A stretch of 45,523 bases of DNA, from positions 1-45,523 of the forward strand of contig NZ_JALSKT010000058.1 in NCBI RefSeq assembly GCF_026988655.1, given 5' to 3'. Made by a program: the position numbers and the translations under genes. The first letter of the stretch is position 1. Every line of letters begins with the position of its first letter. Source of the DNA: Sulfurimonas sp. Lineage in GTDB: Bacteria > Campylobacterota > Campylobacteria > Campylobacterales > Sulfurimonadaceae. This document shows positions 26,714 to 35,116 of this stretch, piece by piece. The notes under the pieces are model-generated. The model was not told the DNA's origin. It did not search any database and worked only from the letters and a program-made list of their open reading frames with translations.

Positions 26714-27163
26714 CTAGAGGTTGTTCATAAAATTTGGATATATTTTTTTGATAATAAAGTAAATCTTACAACCGATGCAGTAGTTAAAAAAGACATCCAA
26801 AAGTGAACATGTTAAAAATACAATAGCGATGCCAAAGGTCAACATCCAGCTATGAATAAAATGTGTAATGAGTAAAGAAACAACAAAAAAGAGACCAAAA
26901 TATCCCGCTAGTTTTTTAGCTCCACCGTCTGTATATTTGTCTTTAATCTTAAAAGTTGATTTTATAGACTCTGCCAACCTCATGATAGGTGAAATTTCAA
27001 CATTGATAAAAAGCTTTAAAACAAAATCAAAGGACAAAAAAATAAGAATATAAACATTATTTGTATAAAGATAAGAAAGCACGAGCAAAGAGACAAAAAG
27101 TGAATTTAAGCGGGAGACACTAGAATCAACTTTAATAAAATTCAATGGACAAGCGTTAGACAT
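26714..27163 (-). CDS. DUF4395-type membrane protein
   Basis: 149 aa. It begins SNACPLNFIKVDSSVSRLN, the C-P-x-N-F-x-x-V-D-x-x-x-x-R signature of DUF4395 proteins, and has four hydrophobic segments. The N-terminal Cys, with a second Cys pair near the end (FNYCIGCKIYF), is typical of the family and suggests a thiol or metal role, which is unproven. It leads the permease operon. A TATAAT lies just upstream on the minus strand at 27181-27186. Confidence 0.85.
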   Translation of the reverse strand: MSNACPLNFIKVDSSVSRLNSLFVSLLVLSYLYTNNVYILIFLSFDFVLKLFINVEISPIMRLAESIKSTFKIKDKYTDGGAKKLAGYFGLFFVVSLLITHFIHSWMLTFGIAIVFLTCSLLDVFFNYCIGCKIYFIIKKIYPNFMNNL

Positions 27164-27180
27164 AGTTATTAACCTTTAAA

Positions 27181-27186
27181 ATTATA
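27181..27186 (-). promoter_or_regulatory. Possible -10 box of the DUF4395-permease operon
   Basis: TATAAT on the minus strand, 18 bases before the ATG at 27163. This leaves a leader of only about ten bases. Confidence 0.4.
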
Positions 27187-27347
27187 AATTAAAAATCAAA
27201 TAATAGTCATATAAACTTAAAGTACAACTATATTATTTTCTTATACTGAAAATCTACAAAGGCATTTGTCGCTCTTGTTCTTCTTTTTTTTGCAGATTAA
27301 AATTTCAAATGTGATTAATATGCAATATATGTCTAAAAATTATATGT

Positions 27348-27353
27348 TATAAT
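27348..27353 (+). promoter_or_regulatory. -10 box of the RND efflux operon
   Basis: TATAAT 39 bases before the ATG at 27392, in the 228-base divergent region shared with the DUF4395 gene. The rest of that region is AT-rich with no gene visible. Confidence 0.6.
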
Positions 27354-27391
27354 TAGGTATTACAACTTTCTCAAAAAAGGATAACAACAGT

Positions 27392-28756
27392 ATGAAAAAA
27401 ACAGTTAGTATATTTTCCTTTGCCCTCTTGGTTAGTGCTTCGCAGATACATGCAGAGGCACTCTCTTTAAGTGATGCGCTCCAGACGCTAAAGGCGCAAA
27501 ACTTGGAAATAAAAGCAGCACAGTATGATATAGATGCAGCAAAAGAAAGTGAAGGTTCTGCTTCAGGTATGAACTGGGGTAAATTAACATTCCAACAAGA
27601 TATAGCGCGTTCAAACGATGCAGGAAATGTTTTTGGTTTTAAACTCACTTCACGTGAAGCTACTTTTGGAGATTTTGGTTTTGGTGACCCATCAATGCCT
27701 GCACAAACAGATCCAGCATACTTAACTACACCACCTAATACACTTAACTATCCAGATGATAGAAACTTCTTTCAAAGTAAACTTAGATATGAGGTGCCTC
27801 TTTTTGCAGGTTTCGCAATATCTAGTTATACAGACATTATGAAAGAAGTACATAAACTCAAAACACTTGAAAAAGCTAAAGTTGAGAATGAAAAAGTATA
27901 CCAACTGAAAAAAAGTTATTATGATATGGCTTTACTTCAGTCATCTATTGCAAACTTAGACACGATTTTAGAAAACATAAATATTTTAGAAAATACTACC
28001 AAAACGATGATAGAGGTAGGGTATGCTAAAAGAGTTGACCTTTTAGAAGTGCAGGCTAAAAAAGGCAATGTTGAAAGACTTTTAGTTCAAATGAAATCAA
28101 ACGAAGAGCTCCTTTACCATTACATAAGTTTTTTACTCAATAAAAAAGTACAAGAGATACAAACTCCTACTGCAGATGTTCCGATGCCTACTTACACAGA
28201 TCAGGATATTTTAAATGCAAACTTAGATATTCAAAGAGCCCAAACTGGACTTGAGATAAAAAAATCTATGCAAGGTGCATCTGAGAGTGCATTTTATCCA
28301 ACTATAGGTGCATTTGGTGAGATCGCAACTGCGGATAATACTTTTTTAGGTGATGCAAGTGACCATAAAGCTTATACTGTTGGAGCTAGACTTACATGGA
28401 ACCTTTTTAACGGTGGTATAGATAACTCAAAACTAGAAAAAGCAAAAATTGAACGTCTGAAAATGAGTTCTCAAGTTGAACTTGCAAAAGAAGGTATAAG
28501 ACTGAAGCTTTTAAAAATAAGAACTGAGATTAGAAGTGCGGATGAGGAGATAGCTTCTCTTGAAAAAGAGTTAGCACTTGCGAATGCCATCTATGAAAAC
28601 TATGAGTATAGATATAAAGAGAAACTTGTTTCTATGAGTGATGTTATCATCAAACAATCTGCTCAAATAGAAAAAATATTACAACTACAAAAAGCAAAAA
28701 ACAAGCGTACTGAAAAAGTATTTGCTTTAGAAAAATTAGCAAACGGAGAAAACTAA
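27392..28756 (+). CDS. TolC-family outer-membrane protein of the RND system
   Basis: 454 aa with a signal peptide (about 1-21, ending QIHAEA). Two OEP repeats: the first opens with LSLSDALQTLKAQNLEIKAA, and the second contains STRAND-like SAFYPTIGAFGEIATADNTF and AYTVGARLTWNLFNGGIDN. An insertion rich in Pro, Phe and Gly (about 85-115) may be an extracellular or equatorial loop. It is the first gene of a four-gene tripartite efflux operon; the adaptor gene follows after 2 bases. It is separate in sequence from the minus-strand TolC homologue 2 kb away. Confidence 0.93.
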   Translation: MKKTVSIFSFALLVSASQIHAEALSLSDALQTLKAQNLEIKAAQYDIDAAKESEGSASGMNWGKLTFQQDIARSNDAGNVFGFKLTSREATFGDFGFGDPSMPAQTDPAYLTTPPNTLNYPDDRNFFQSKLRYEVPLFAGFAISSYTDIMKEVHKLKTLEKAKVENEKVYQLKKSYYDMALLQSSIANLDTILENINILENTTKTMIEVGYAKRVDLLEVQAKKGNVERLLVQMKSNEELLYHYISFLLNKKVQEIQTPTADVPMPTYTDQDILNANLDIQRAQTGLEIKKSMQGASESAFYPTIGAFGEIATADNTFLGDASDHKAYTVGARLTWNLFNGGIDNSKLEKAKIERLKMSSQVELAKEGIRLKLLKIRTEIRSADEEIASLEKELALANAIYENYEYRYKEKLVSMSDVIIKQSAQIEKILQLQKAKNKRTEKVFALEKLANGEN

Positions 28757-28758
28757 AC

Positions 28759-29547
28759 ATGAAAAAACTACTTATATTACTAGCACTTGGTGCTTCACTG
28801 ATGGCGGAGACACTTACTCTTTCGGGTACAGTTATTTCTGATAATAAGAAGATGATTACGAGTCGCTTTATGGGATTTGTTACAAACACATATGCCGCTG
28901 AAGGAGACTATGTCACAAAAGGTCAAATGCTTTACAAGATTGATTCTAAAGAGATTGATGCTACGAAATCTCAAGTTGAACTTGGAATTTCTCAAGCAAA
29001 ACTTTCACTACAAATGTATCAAAATCAATATACAAATATAAAACTTAACCTTGATAGAAATAGAAGACTTCTTGCTAAAGATATGGTTTCAAAGTATGAA
29101 GTAGAAAACCTTGAACTAGCTGCAAAAAACCTTCGTGACTTAGTTGAAATTTCTAAAAAACAAGTACAACAAGCACAACAAAGACTCAAAGAGGTTGAAA
29201 ATCAATATAAATATTTAAATATTAAAGCACCAAATAATGGTGTTATTATCAAGAAAAATGTACGTGTTGGTGAAATGGCAATGCCAGGTATGCCTGCGTA
29301 TATACTTTCTGATTTAAGTAATTTAAAAGTATTAGTAGAGATAGCTGAGAGCGATATGCACCTTCTTAAACGTGGTAAAAAAGTAAAAATCTACATTCCA
29401 TCATTGAAACTTGAAGAAATCGGAAAAGTAAAAGCTATCATCCCTAGTTCTAACCCTATGACTCATACTTTTCAAGTCAAAATAGCATTTAAACCACATA
29501 GTAGATTTGTATATCCAGGTATGTATGCAACTGTATCTATAGACTAA
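28759..29547 (+). CDS. Short RND periplasmic adaptor subunit
   Basis: 262 aa with a signal peptide (1-16, MKKLLILLALGASLMA). Lipoyl half (GFVTNTYAAEGDYVTKGQ), coiled coil (about 55-140), second lipoyl half (YLNIKAPNNGVIIKKNVRVG) and a beta-barrel (LKVLVEIAESDMHLLKRGKK) ending at GMYATVSID. RND adaptors usually have 350-400 residues; here the membrane-proximal domain and C-terminal tail are missing. There is no obvious lipobox Cys. The gene lies 2 bases after tolC and 9 bases before the permease half-gene. Confidence 0.9.
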   Translation: MKKLLILLALGASLMAETLTLSGTVISDNKKMITSRFMGFVTNTYAAEGDYVTKGQMLYKIDSKEIDATKSQVELGISQAKLSLQMYQNQYTNIKLNLDRNRRLLAKDMVSKYEVENLELAAKNLRDLVEISKKQVQQAQQRLKEVENQYKYLNIKAPNNGVIIKKNVRVGEMAMPGMPAYILSDLSNLKVLVEIAESDMHLLKRGKKVKIYIPSLKLEEIGKVKAIIPSSNPMTHTFQVKIAFKPHSRFVYPGMYATVSID

Positions 29548-29556
29548 GGAATAAAT

Positions 29557-31143
29557 ATGAATCATAACAAATCTTATATTCCAGAAGATATTGCAGGAAA
29601 GCTTGCAAAATCTTTTCTTAGAAATCCTTTGACAATTGTCTTAGGTATTTCTCTTTTACTTATAGGCTATCTTGCTTTAGAAGTTATGCCACGTGAGGAA
29701 AACCCTCAAATGGTCGTCAGTGGGTCAACTGTAATCGTTGCGCTGCCTGGAGCGAGTGCGAAAGAAGTTGAAAAAATCATTGTTAAACCTCTTGAGAGAA
29801 AACTTAAAGAAGTAAAAGGTGTTGAACATATTTACGGTATGGCTATGGACAATGTTGGTATTGTAAACGCAGCATTCTTCATCGGTCAAGAAAAAGAAAC
29901 TTCTAATCTAAAAGTGTATGATAAAATCATGCAAAATTCAGATATGTTTCCAAAAGGTGCTATGAACCCTATCATTAAACCTCTTGATATTGATGTTGAT
30001 ATACCTATTGTTAGTATTGCTTTTTATTCAGACGGTAAACTTTCTCAAACAGAGTTATATGACAAAGTACGAGAGATTCAACACGATATTAATGGGCTAC
30101 CAAATGTTGCAGTTACTGCTTTAAAAGGTGGGCATAGACATCAGTTCAATATAGAAGTAGATTTAAATAAACTTACTGGTTACCATCTTTCAATGGGACA
30201 AATTATGAAGTCTGTTGAATCACTTGCCTATAATGTTCCAGAAATTAAAAACCGTACTAAAGACAATCAAATTGTTATGGTCGGAGTTAAAAATGCACTT
30301 GAGACCGCCAAAGATGTTGGAAATATTATAGTTGCACAGTATATGGGTTCTCCAGTATACTTAAAACAAGTTGCAAAAGTTGAAGATTCATATGATATTC
30401 AAAACTTTAAATCAGCATTGATTAGCAAAAGAAAACAAGATGGAAGTATGATGCCATTTCAAAATCAAATTACTTTAACTGTTTCTAAATTACAAGGAAC
30501 AAATGCAGTAATTATTGCTGAAGAAGTCAAGAAAAATCTTGAAAAATATAAAGATATCCTCTTTGAAAATGGCGTAAGCTATGTGATTACAAGAAATGAT
30601 GGAGAAAGAGCAAATGAAGCAGTAAATGAACTTGTTATGCACTTGGTACTCTCTATTGTGATTATCGCTATTTTACTTATCTTTGTTCTTGGTTGGAGAG
30701 AATCTTTAATCGTTACATTTACAGTACCGGCAATTCTAGCTGTCACTCTTTTTGTCGCGTATTTAAGTGGACAAACGATCAATCGTATTACACTTTTTGC
30801 ATTTTTACTTTCGCTAGGACTCTTGGTTGATGCTGCAATTATTGTTATTGAAAATATTCACAGACACTACCATTCAGCAGAATCTGCGCACATTCCTGAT
30901 GATGAATTAATGGTAAAAGCAACGGATGAGATTGGAGCACCTACAAACATTGCTACACTTGCTATTATCATGACAATGGTACCGATGGCATTTGTTGGAG
31001 GTATGATGGGGCAATTTATGAAACCAATCCCTGAAAATGTTCCTGTCGCACTTATAGCTTCCCTATTTGTTGCTTATATATTTACGCCTTATTTAGCTGT
31101 AAGAATGCTCAAACGTCCCGACCATAGTAAAGGAGAACATTAA
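29557..31143 (+). CDS. RND efflux permease, N-terminal half
   Basis: 528 aa, equal to the first half of an AcrB/CusA-type permease: TM1 (about 24-44), the porter and docking domain with PGASAKEVEKIIVKPLE (64-80), then TM2-TM6 (about 355-520). In TM4 the proton-relay signature reads L-V-D425-A-A-I-I-V-I-E-N, so only one Asp is present where AcrB has two. It ends right after TM6 with RPDHSKGEH. The next gene, encoding the other half, begins inside its stop codon (TAATG), so the halves are translationally coupled and probably assemble as one functional unit. Confidence 0.92.
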   Translation: MNHNKSYIPEDIAGKLAKSFLRNPLTIVLGISLLLIGYLALEVMPREENPQMVVSGSTVIVALPGASAKEVEKIIVKPLERKLKEVKGVEHIYGMAMDNVGIVNAAFFIGQEKETSNLKVYDKIMQNSDMFPKGAMNPIIKPLDIDVDIPIVSIAFYSDGKLSQTELYDKVREIQHDINGLPNVAVTALKGGHRHQFNIEVDLNKLTGYHLSMGQIMKSVESLAYNVPEIKNRTKDNQIVMVGVKNALETAKDVGNIIVAQYMGSPVYLKQVAKVEDSYDIQNFKSALISKRKQDGSMMPFQNQITLTVSKLQGTNAVIIAEEVKKNLEKYKDILFENGVSYVITRNDGERANEAVNELVMHLVLSIVIIAILLIFVLGWRESLIVTFTVPAILAVTLFVAYLSGQTINRITLFAFLLSLGLLVDAAIIVIENIHRHYHSAESAHIPDDELMVKATDEIGAPTNIATLAIIMTMVPMAFVGGMMGQFMKPIPENVPVALIASLFVAYIFTPYLAVRMLKRPDHSKGEH

Positions 31144-32858
31144 TGTTTGATAAATTTGAGAATCTCGTACGTACAGGGGTTCAAAGTCGATTTAAGAGAA
31201 ACCTAATCCTCATTGCTACACTTGTAGCTTTTATAGGTTCAATTTTATTGATAGCACCCACTGAAATAGTAAAAGCTAAGATGCTTCCAGGGAAAAATAA
31301 TGATACTTTCAATATTTATGTTACTTTAGCGAGTGGAAGTTCAGTAGAACAGACAAAAAAGGTAACTGACTGTGTCAGTTCATATGTAACAAAAGAGAAG
31401 AATGTTGTAGATACTGAGGTCTTTTTAGGTATGGGATCTCCGCTTGACTTCGCTGGTCTTATCAAAGGAAGTCAATTTAAAAATGCTGAAAATGTTGCAG
31501 AAATTGTTCTTAACCTTACAGCTAAACACGAAAGAGAAGAACCTTCATATCTTATGGTTCAAAGAATTCGTCCGATTATTCAGGGTGCTTGTGAAAAAAT
31601 TTATCCTGATACTGAAATCTCTTTTGTAGAGCCACCAGCGGGTCCACCTACTCTATCCTCAATCGTTGCTGAGATTTATGGTCAAGATGCACAAGGCATT
31701 AAAAAACTAGCTTATAAAGTTGAAGATGTTTTTAAACACACAAAAGGTCTTGTAGATATCGACGTGATGGAAGATGAGATATATGACAATTTTGAAATAG
31801 TAGTAAATAGTACAAAAGTTGCAAAATCTGGTGTTACTATCAAACAACTTAATGATATTTTATATCTTGCATTTGAAGGTATGAATGTTGCCGTAAAAAA
31901 TTCAGATAAATTTGATGATCAAATTCCTCTATTTTTATCTCTTTCAGAAAATTCTAAACGTTTTACAAAAAAAGATTTAAACTCTGTAAGAGTAAAATTA
32001 TCAGCACTTAGACTCATGAATACATCAGGAATGATGGTTCCTGTTACTGAGATGGTCACGATAATTCCAGGAAAATCAAATCCTATGATTATGAGTAAAG
32101 ACCTACATCAAATGACAAATGTTCTAGCTGAAACAGATATGGTATCTCAAGTGTATCCTCTACTAGATGCAAGAACAGAAATTATAGAAACATTTAAAGA
32201 TGAATATGATGTTTTTAAAACGGGTCTTTTTGATTTACAACTTCGTGACAAGAAAACAGGACAAACTTATGATCTTGTTTGGGATGGAGAGATGAAAGTA
32301 ACTATGGATACATTCAGAGATCTTGGAGCTGCGTTTATAGCTGCTTTAATTCTAATTTTCTTACTTATGGTTATATACTACAAAAGTTATACATTAAGTG
32401 GAATCATACTACTCGGTTCATTCCTTTCTATCATAGGAGTCATTGTAGGTCATATGATTATGGATATATTCACAACAGACACATTCTTCTTAACAGCGAC
32501 TTCCCTTATTGGTTTTATTGCTCTTATTGGTATTAGTTCACGTAACTCTTTATTGCTTATAGACTTTACAAAATCATTAATGCATGAAAAAGGTATGCAT
32601 AAAGCTGAAGCAATTGCTTATGCAAGCGCAACTCGTGCAAAACCTATCTTTTTAACTGCTGTTGCAATTATGTTAGCATCTACACTGCTTGCAAGTGATG
32701 CGGTTTTTGGTGGACTTGGTGTTTCACTTATATTTGGTACAGTTGCAGCAGTTGTTGCATCTTTAATTATTGTACCTGTATTACTTTATATGTCAGACCT
32801 TGAAAAACATTTTCACTTTAAAGAAAGAAAAGCTGTTTCAATAGAAGAACCTATCTAA
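31143..32858 (+). CDS. RND efflux permease, C-terminal half
   Basis: 571 aa. TM7 near the N-terminus (about 20-38), the second porter region (VEPPAGPPTLSSIVAEIYG, about 162-180), then TM8-TM12 (about 393-552). The TM10 signature reads GISSRNSLLLIDF (463-475), with R467 where AcrB has the relay Lys940. Both reading frames are long, clean and flanked by proper start and stop signals, which argues against a sequencing frameshift. The two halves total 1099 residues, slightly above a normal RND permease. Substrate unknown. A 29-bp palindrome follows 22 bases after the stop. Confidence 0.92.
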   Translation: MFDKFENLVRTGVQSRFKRNLILIATLVAFIGSILLIAPTEIVKAKMLPGKNNDTFNIYVTLASGSSVEQTKKVTDCVSSYVTKEKNVVDTEVFLGMGSPLDFAGLIKGSQFKNAENVAEIVLNLTAKHEREEPSYLMVQRIRPIIQGACEKIYPDTEISFVEPPAGPPTLSSIVAEIYGQDAQGIKKLAYKVEDVFKHTKGLVDIDVMEDEIYDNFEIVVNSTKVAKSGVTIKQLNDILYLAFEGMNVAVKNSDKFDDQIPLFLSLSENSKRFTKKDLNSVRVKLSALRLMNTSGMMVPVTEMVTIIPGKSNPMIMSKDLHQMTNVLAETDMVSQVYPLLDARTEIIETFKDEYDVFKTGLFDLQLRDKKTGQTYDLVWDGEMKVTMDTFRDLGAAFIAALILIFLLMVIYYKSYTLSGIILLGSFLSIIGVIVGHMIMDIFTTDTFFLTATSLIGFIALIGISSRNSLLLIDFTKSLMHEKGMHKAEAIAYASATRAKPIFLTAVAIMLASTLLASDAVFGGLGVSLIFGTVAAVVASLIIVPVLLYMSDLEKHFHFKERKAVSIEEPI

Positions 32859-32880
32859 ACACTTCACTTTTTCTTCTATA

Positions 32881-32909
32881 TTAATTCTCATGCAATGCAT
32901 GAGAATTAA
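32881..32909. terminator. 29-bp perfect palindrome after the RND operon
   Basis: TTAATTCTCATGCA and its exact complement flank a single A. It lies 22 bases past the RND stop with no U-tract on either strand. It could be an mRNA 3'-stabilising hairpin, an operator or a weak terminator. Confidence 0.5.
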
Positions 32910-32978
32910 CCTACATTACTACATACAAATAAAACATTTAAATAATTAATAATATCAAAGAAAATTAAAACCAAAAGA

Positions 32979-33009
32979 CTTTACTTCCAAGCAAAACTTG
33001 AAAGTAAAA
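32979..33009 (-). terminator. Terminator of the rpsA-serA operon
   Basis: On the minus strand a 13-bp stem (one mismatch) with a TTTTG loop is followed by TCTTTTGGTTTTAATTTT, 30 bases after the serA stop. The rest of 32910-32978 shows nothing recognisable. Confidence 0.65.
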
Positions 33010-33038
33010 GAAAAATTAAAAGAAAGAGAGTTGAGGAA

Positions 33039-34625
33039 CTAAATACGAGCGTATTTAACGCTTAAGCAAGCGTCTAGAGCAGCTAATTCACTTAAAGTGG
33101 TATCGTTAACTGCATTGTCAACTAAAATCACTGCAAGTGCTTCTTTGTTCTCATTTCTAGCTAAAGAGAAATCAGAAATATTTACATTGTGTTTTGCAAG
33201 AATTGTACCAACACTCCCAATAACACCAGGAACATCACTATTCTTAAATAAAATCATGTCACCTTTAAGTGCAACTTCATTCTCGAAACCATCAATAGAA
33301 ACGATACGTTGTAAGCCATCTTCAAAAATAGTAGCTGAGACAGATGTAGTTCCCTCATTGGTAGTTATTTTTACAGTAATTAAGTTTTTATAAACTTTAG
33401 AATCACCTAAATCTTCAGTTAAAACTTCTATGCCTTTTTCTTTAGCAACAAAGTCTGCATTTACATAGTTAATAGATTCACTACTGTGACTTAGAGCACC
33501 AACAGTAACAAAAGTTGCAAGAGAATCAACATAGTTAGCAATTTCACCAGCACCTTTAACTTTAATTGAGATAATTTTAGACTTGTTTATTTGTGATTCT
33601 AAGAAACCTAATTTTTGTCCCATTTCTAAAAATGGTTTTACAAAAGAAGGAATTTTACTTTCATCAATAGGTAAGTTCATCGCATTTGGATATGCAATTC
33701 CTTTCGCAGCAGCTATAGCGTTTTGTGCAGCTTGTGTACCGATGTTATATTGAGATTCATAAGTATTTGCTCCAAGATGTGGAGAAACAACAATATTATC
33801 CAAATCAAGAAGTTTATTATTAATCGCTGGTTCTTTACCAAAAACATCTATACCAGCAAAACGAATTTTTCCAGATTTTAGACCATTATACAGAGCATCT
33901 TCATTATATAAATCACCTCTAGCACAGTTTACTAAAACAACACCATCTTTCATTTTAGCAATTTCTTCTTCATTGATAATGCCAATAGTTTCTTGATTTT
34001 TAGGTGTATGAATTGTAATCACATCACAAGATAAAATATCATCAAAATTTTTCGTATATGTCATATCTAAGTCAGTTACTTTAGATGGATTAATATATGG
34101 GTCATAAGCTACTATATCCATTTCAAATGCTTTAGCACGTTTAGCTACACGTGAACCAATATTACCAAAACCAATAACACCTAGTTTCTTCCCTTTGAGC
34201 TCATATCCATACCATTTTTCACGTTTCCAAATTCTTTGATTTTTTAAATGATCATGAGAATATGGAAACATTCTCATACAAGAGAGCATATGTGTCAGAG
34301 TAAGTTCAACAGCTGCGATAGTATTTGCAGTAGGCACATTCATAACAATGATACCTTTTTTAGAACATCCTGGAATATCTACATTATCCACACCCACACC
34401 TGCACGCACAATTGCTTTCATATTTGTAGCATTTTCAATAAAAAAAGAGTCTACATCAGTAGAACTACGTGTAATCGCTACATCAGCTTGTGGGATAATC
34501 TCTTTTATTAACTTGTCTTTAGGCTCATCAGCCGCCATGATAAAATTTATATTTGCATCTTCTTGAAGCATTTTCAATCCTGCTTCATGAATATGATCAC
34601 ATACTACAACAGTATATTTTTGCAT
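33039..34625 (-). CDS. serA: D-3-phosphoglycerate dehydrogenase
   Basis: 528 aa, the long SerA type with an intervening ASB domain and a C-terminal ACT domain. G152-F-G-N-I-G157 is the NAD-binding loop, and R236 (NCARGD), E265 (FGKEP) and H283 (SPHLGA) form the catalytic triad. The ACT domain (about 455-528) contains VPGVIGSVGTILAKHNVNIS, the usual serine feedback site. It makes 3-phosphohydroxypyruvate, the first step of serine synthesis. Its ATG directly follows the TAA of the 159-aa membrane-anchored gene, so it is cotranscribed with it and probably with rpsA. Confidence 0.97.
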   Translation of the reverse strand: MQKYTVVVCDHIHEAGLKMLQEDANINFIMAADEPKDKLIKEIIPQADVAITRSSTDVDSFFIENATNMKAIVRAGVGVDNVDIPGCSKKGIIVMNVPTANTIAAVELTLTHMLSCMRMFPYSHDHLKNQRIWKREKWYGYELKGKKLGVIGFGNIGSRVAKRAKAFEMDIVAYDPYINPSKVTDLDMTYTKNFDDILSCDVITIHTPKNQETIGIINEEEIAKMKDGVVLVNCARGDLYNEDALYNGLKSGKIRFAGIDVFGKEPAINNKLLDLDNIVVSPHLGANTYESQYNIGTQAAQNAIAAAKGIAYPNAMNLPIDESKIPSFVKPFLEMGQKLGFLESQINKSKIISIKVKGAGEIANYVDSLATFVTVGALSHSSESINYVNADFVAKEKGIEVLTEDLGDSKVYKNLITVKITTNEGTTSVSATIFEDGLQRIVSIDGFENEVALKGDMILFKNSDVPGVIGSVGTILAKHNVNISDFSLARNENKEALAVILVDNAVNDTTLSELAALDACLSVKYARI

Positions 34626-35105
34626 TTAATATTCCTCTTTATAAAGCTCTATTTGAGCCTTGATTTTATAATTTTTTAACGCTTTTTTTAAGTCTTGTAA
34701 TTTATCAACATTTTGTGAATAAATAAGTAAATCTATACCGTATTTGTCTTTTTTTAAGAAATATTTCAATTTATGCGTATTCAATTCTTCTTTTAAACAA
34801 AATAGTTGATACGGATCTTGAATATTAGCAGATAGCTTATAGGTAATAGTTTTAGTTATTTTTTCGTTTAAATCTACTTTGACATAAATTTCATTTACAG
34901 GATAAAAATAACCTAATTTTTCGGATTTTGAAAAATGATTTAGCCAAATTTTTTCTGGCTTTATTGTCTTGTTAGTATTTTCTAAACGCAGTGGTTCATC
35001 ATCCAATGTAACATCTGCAGAGTTAATTGAGATGAGGAATATAGTTAGAAAAACAGCAACCCCTATAGCTATTATAGGAGCAAACCATTTTATAAAACTT
35101 TGCAT
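34626..35105 (-). CDS. Small membrane-anchored protein of unknown function
   Basis: 159 aa. One N-terminal membrane segment (about 8-27, APIIAIGVAVFLTIFLIS), then about 130 residues, probably periplasmic. YKLSANIQDPYQLFCLKEEL and LLIYSQNVDKLQDLKKALKNYK suggest a small alpha/beta domain, perhaps similar to SPOR-like or ferredoxin-like folds, but I cannot assign a family. It sits between rpsA (11 bases upstream) and serA (0 bases downstream), an arrangement I believe recurs in Campylobacterota. One CTGCGTTT-word copy lies in it (34984). Confidence 0.75.
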   Translation of the reverse strand: MQSFIKWFAPIIAIGVAVFLTIFLISINSADVTLDDEPLRLENTNKTIKPEKIWLNHFSKSEKLGYFYPVNEIYVKVDLNEKITKTITYKLSANIQDPYQLFCLKEELNTHKLKYFLKKDKYGIDLLIYSQNVDKLQDLKKALKNYKIKAQIELYKEEY

Positions 35106-35116
35106 TTAAAGATAGC

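Noticed and set aside
31135-31150. Sequencing frameshift as the cause of the two RND half-genes.
   Set aside because: The first half ends with a normal hydrophilic tail, the second starts with its own ATG and an amphipathic lead-in before TM7, and no frame continues across the junction.
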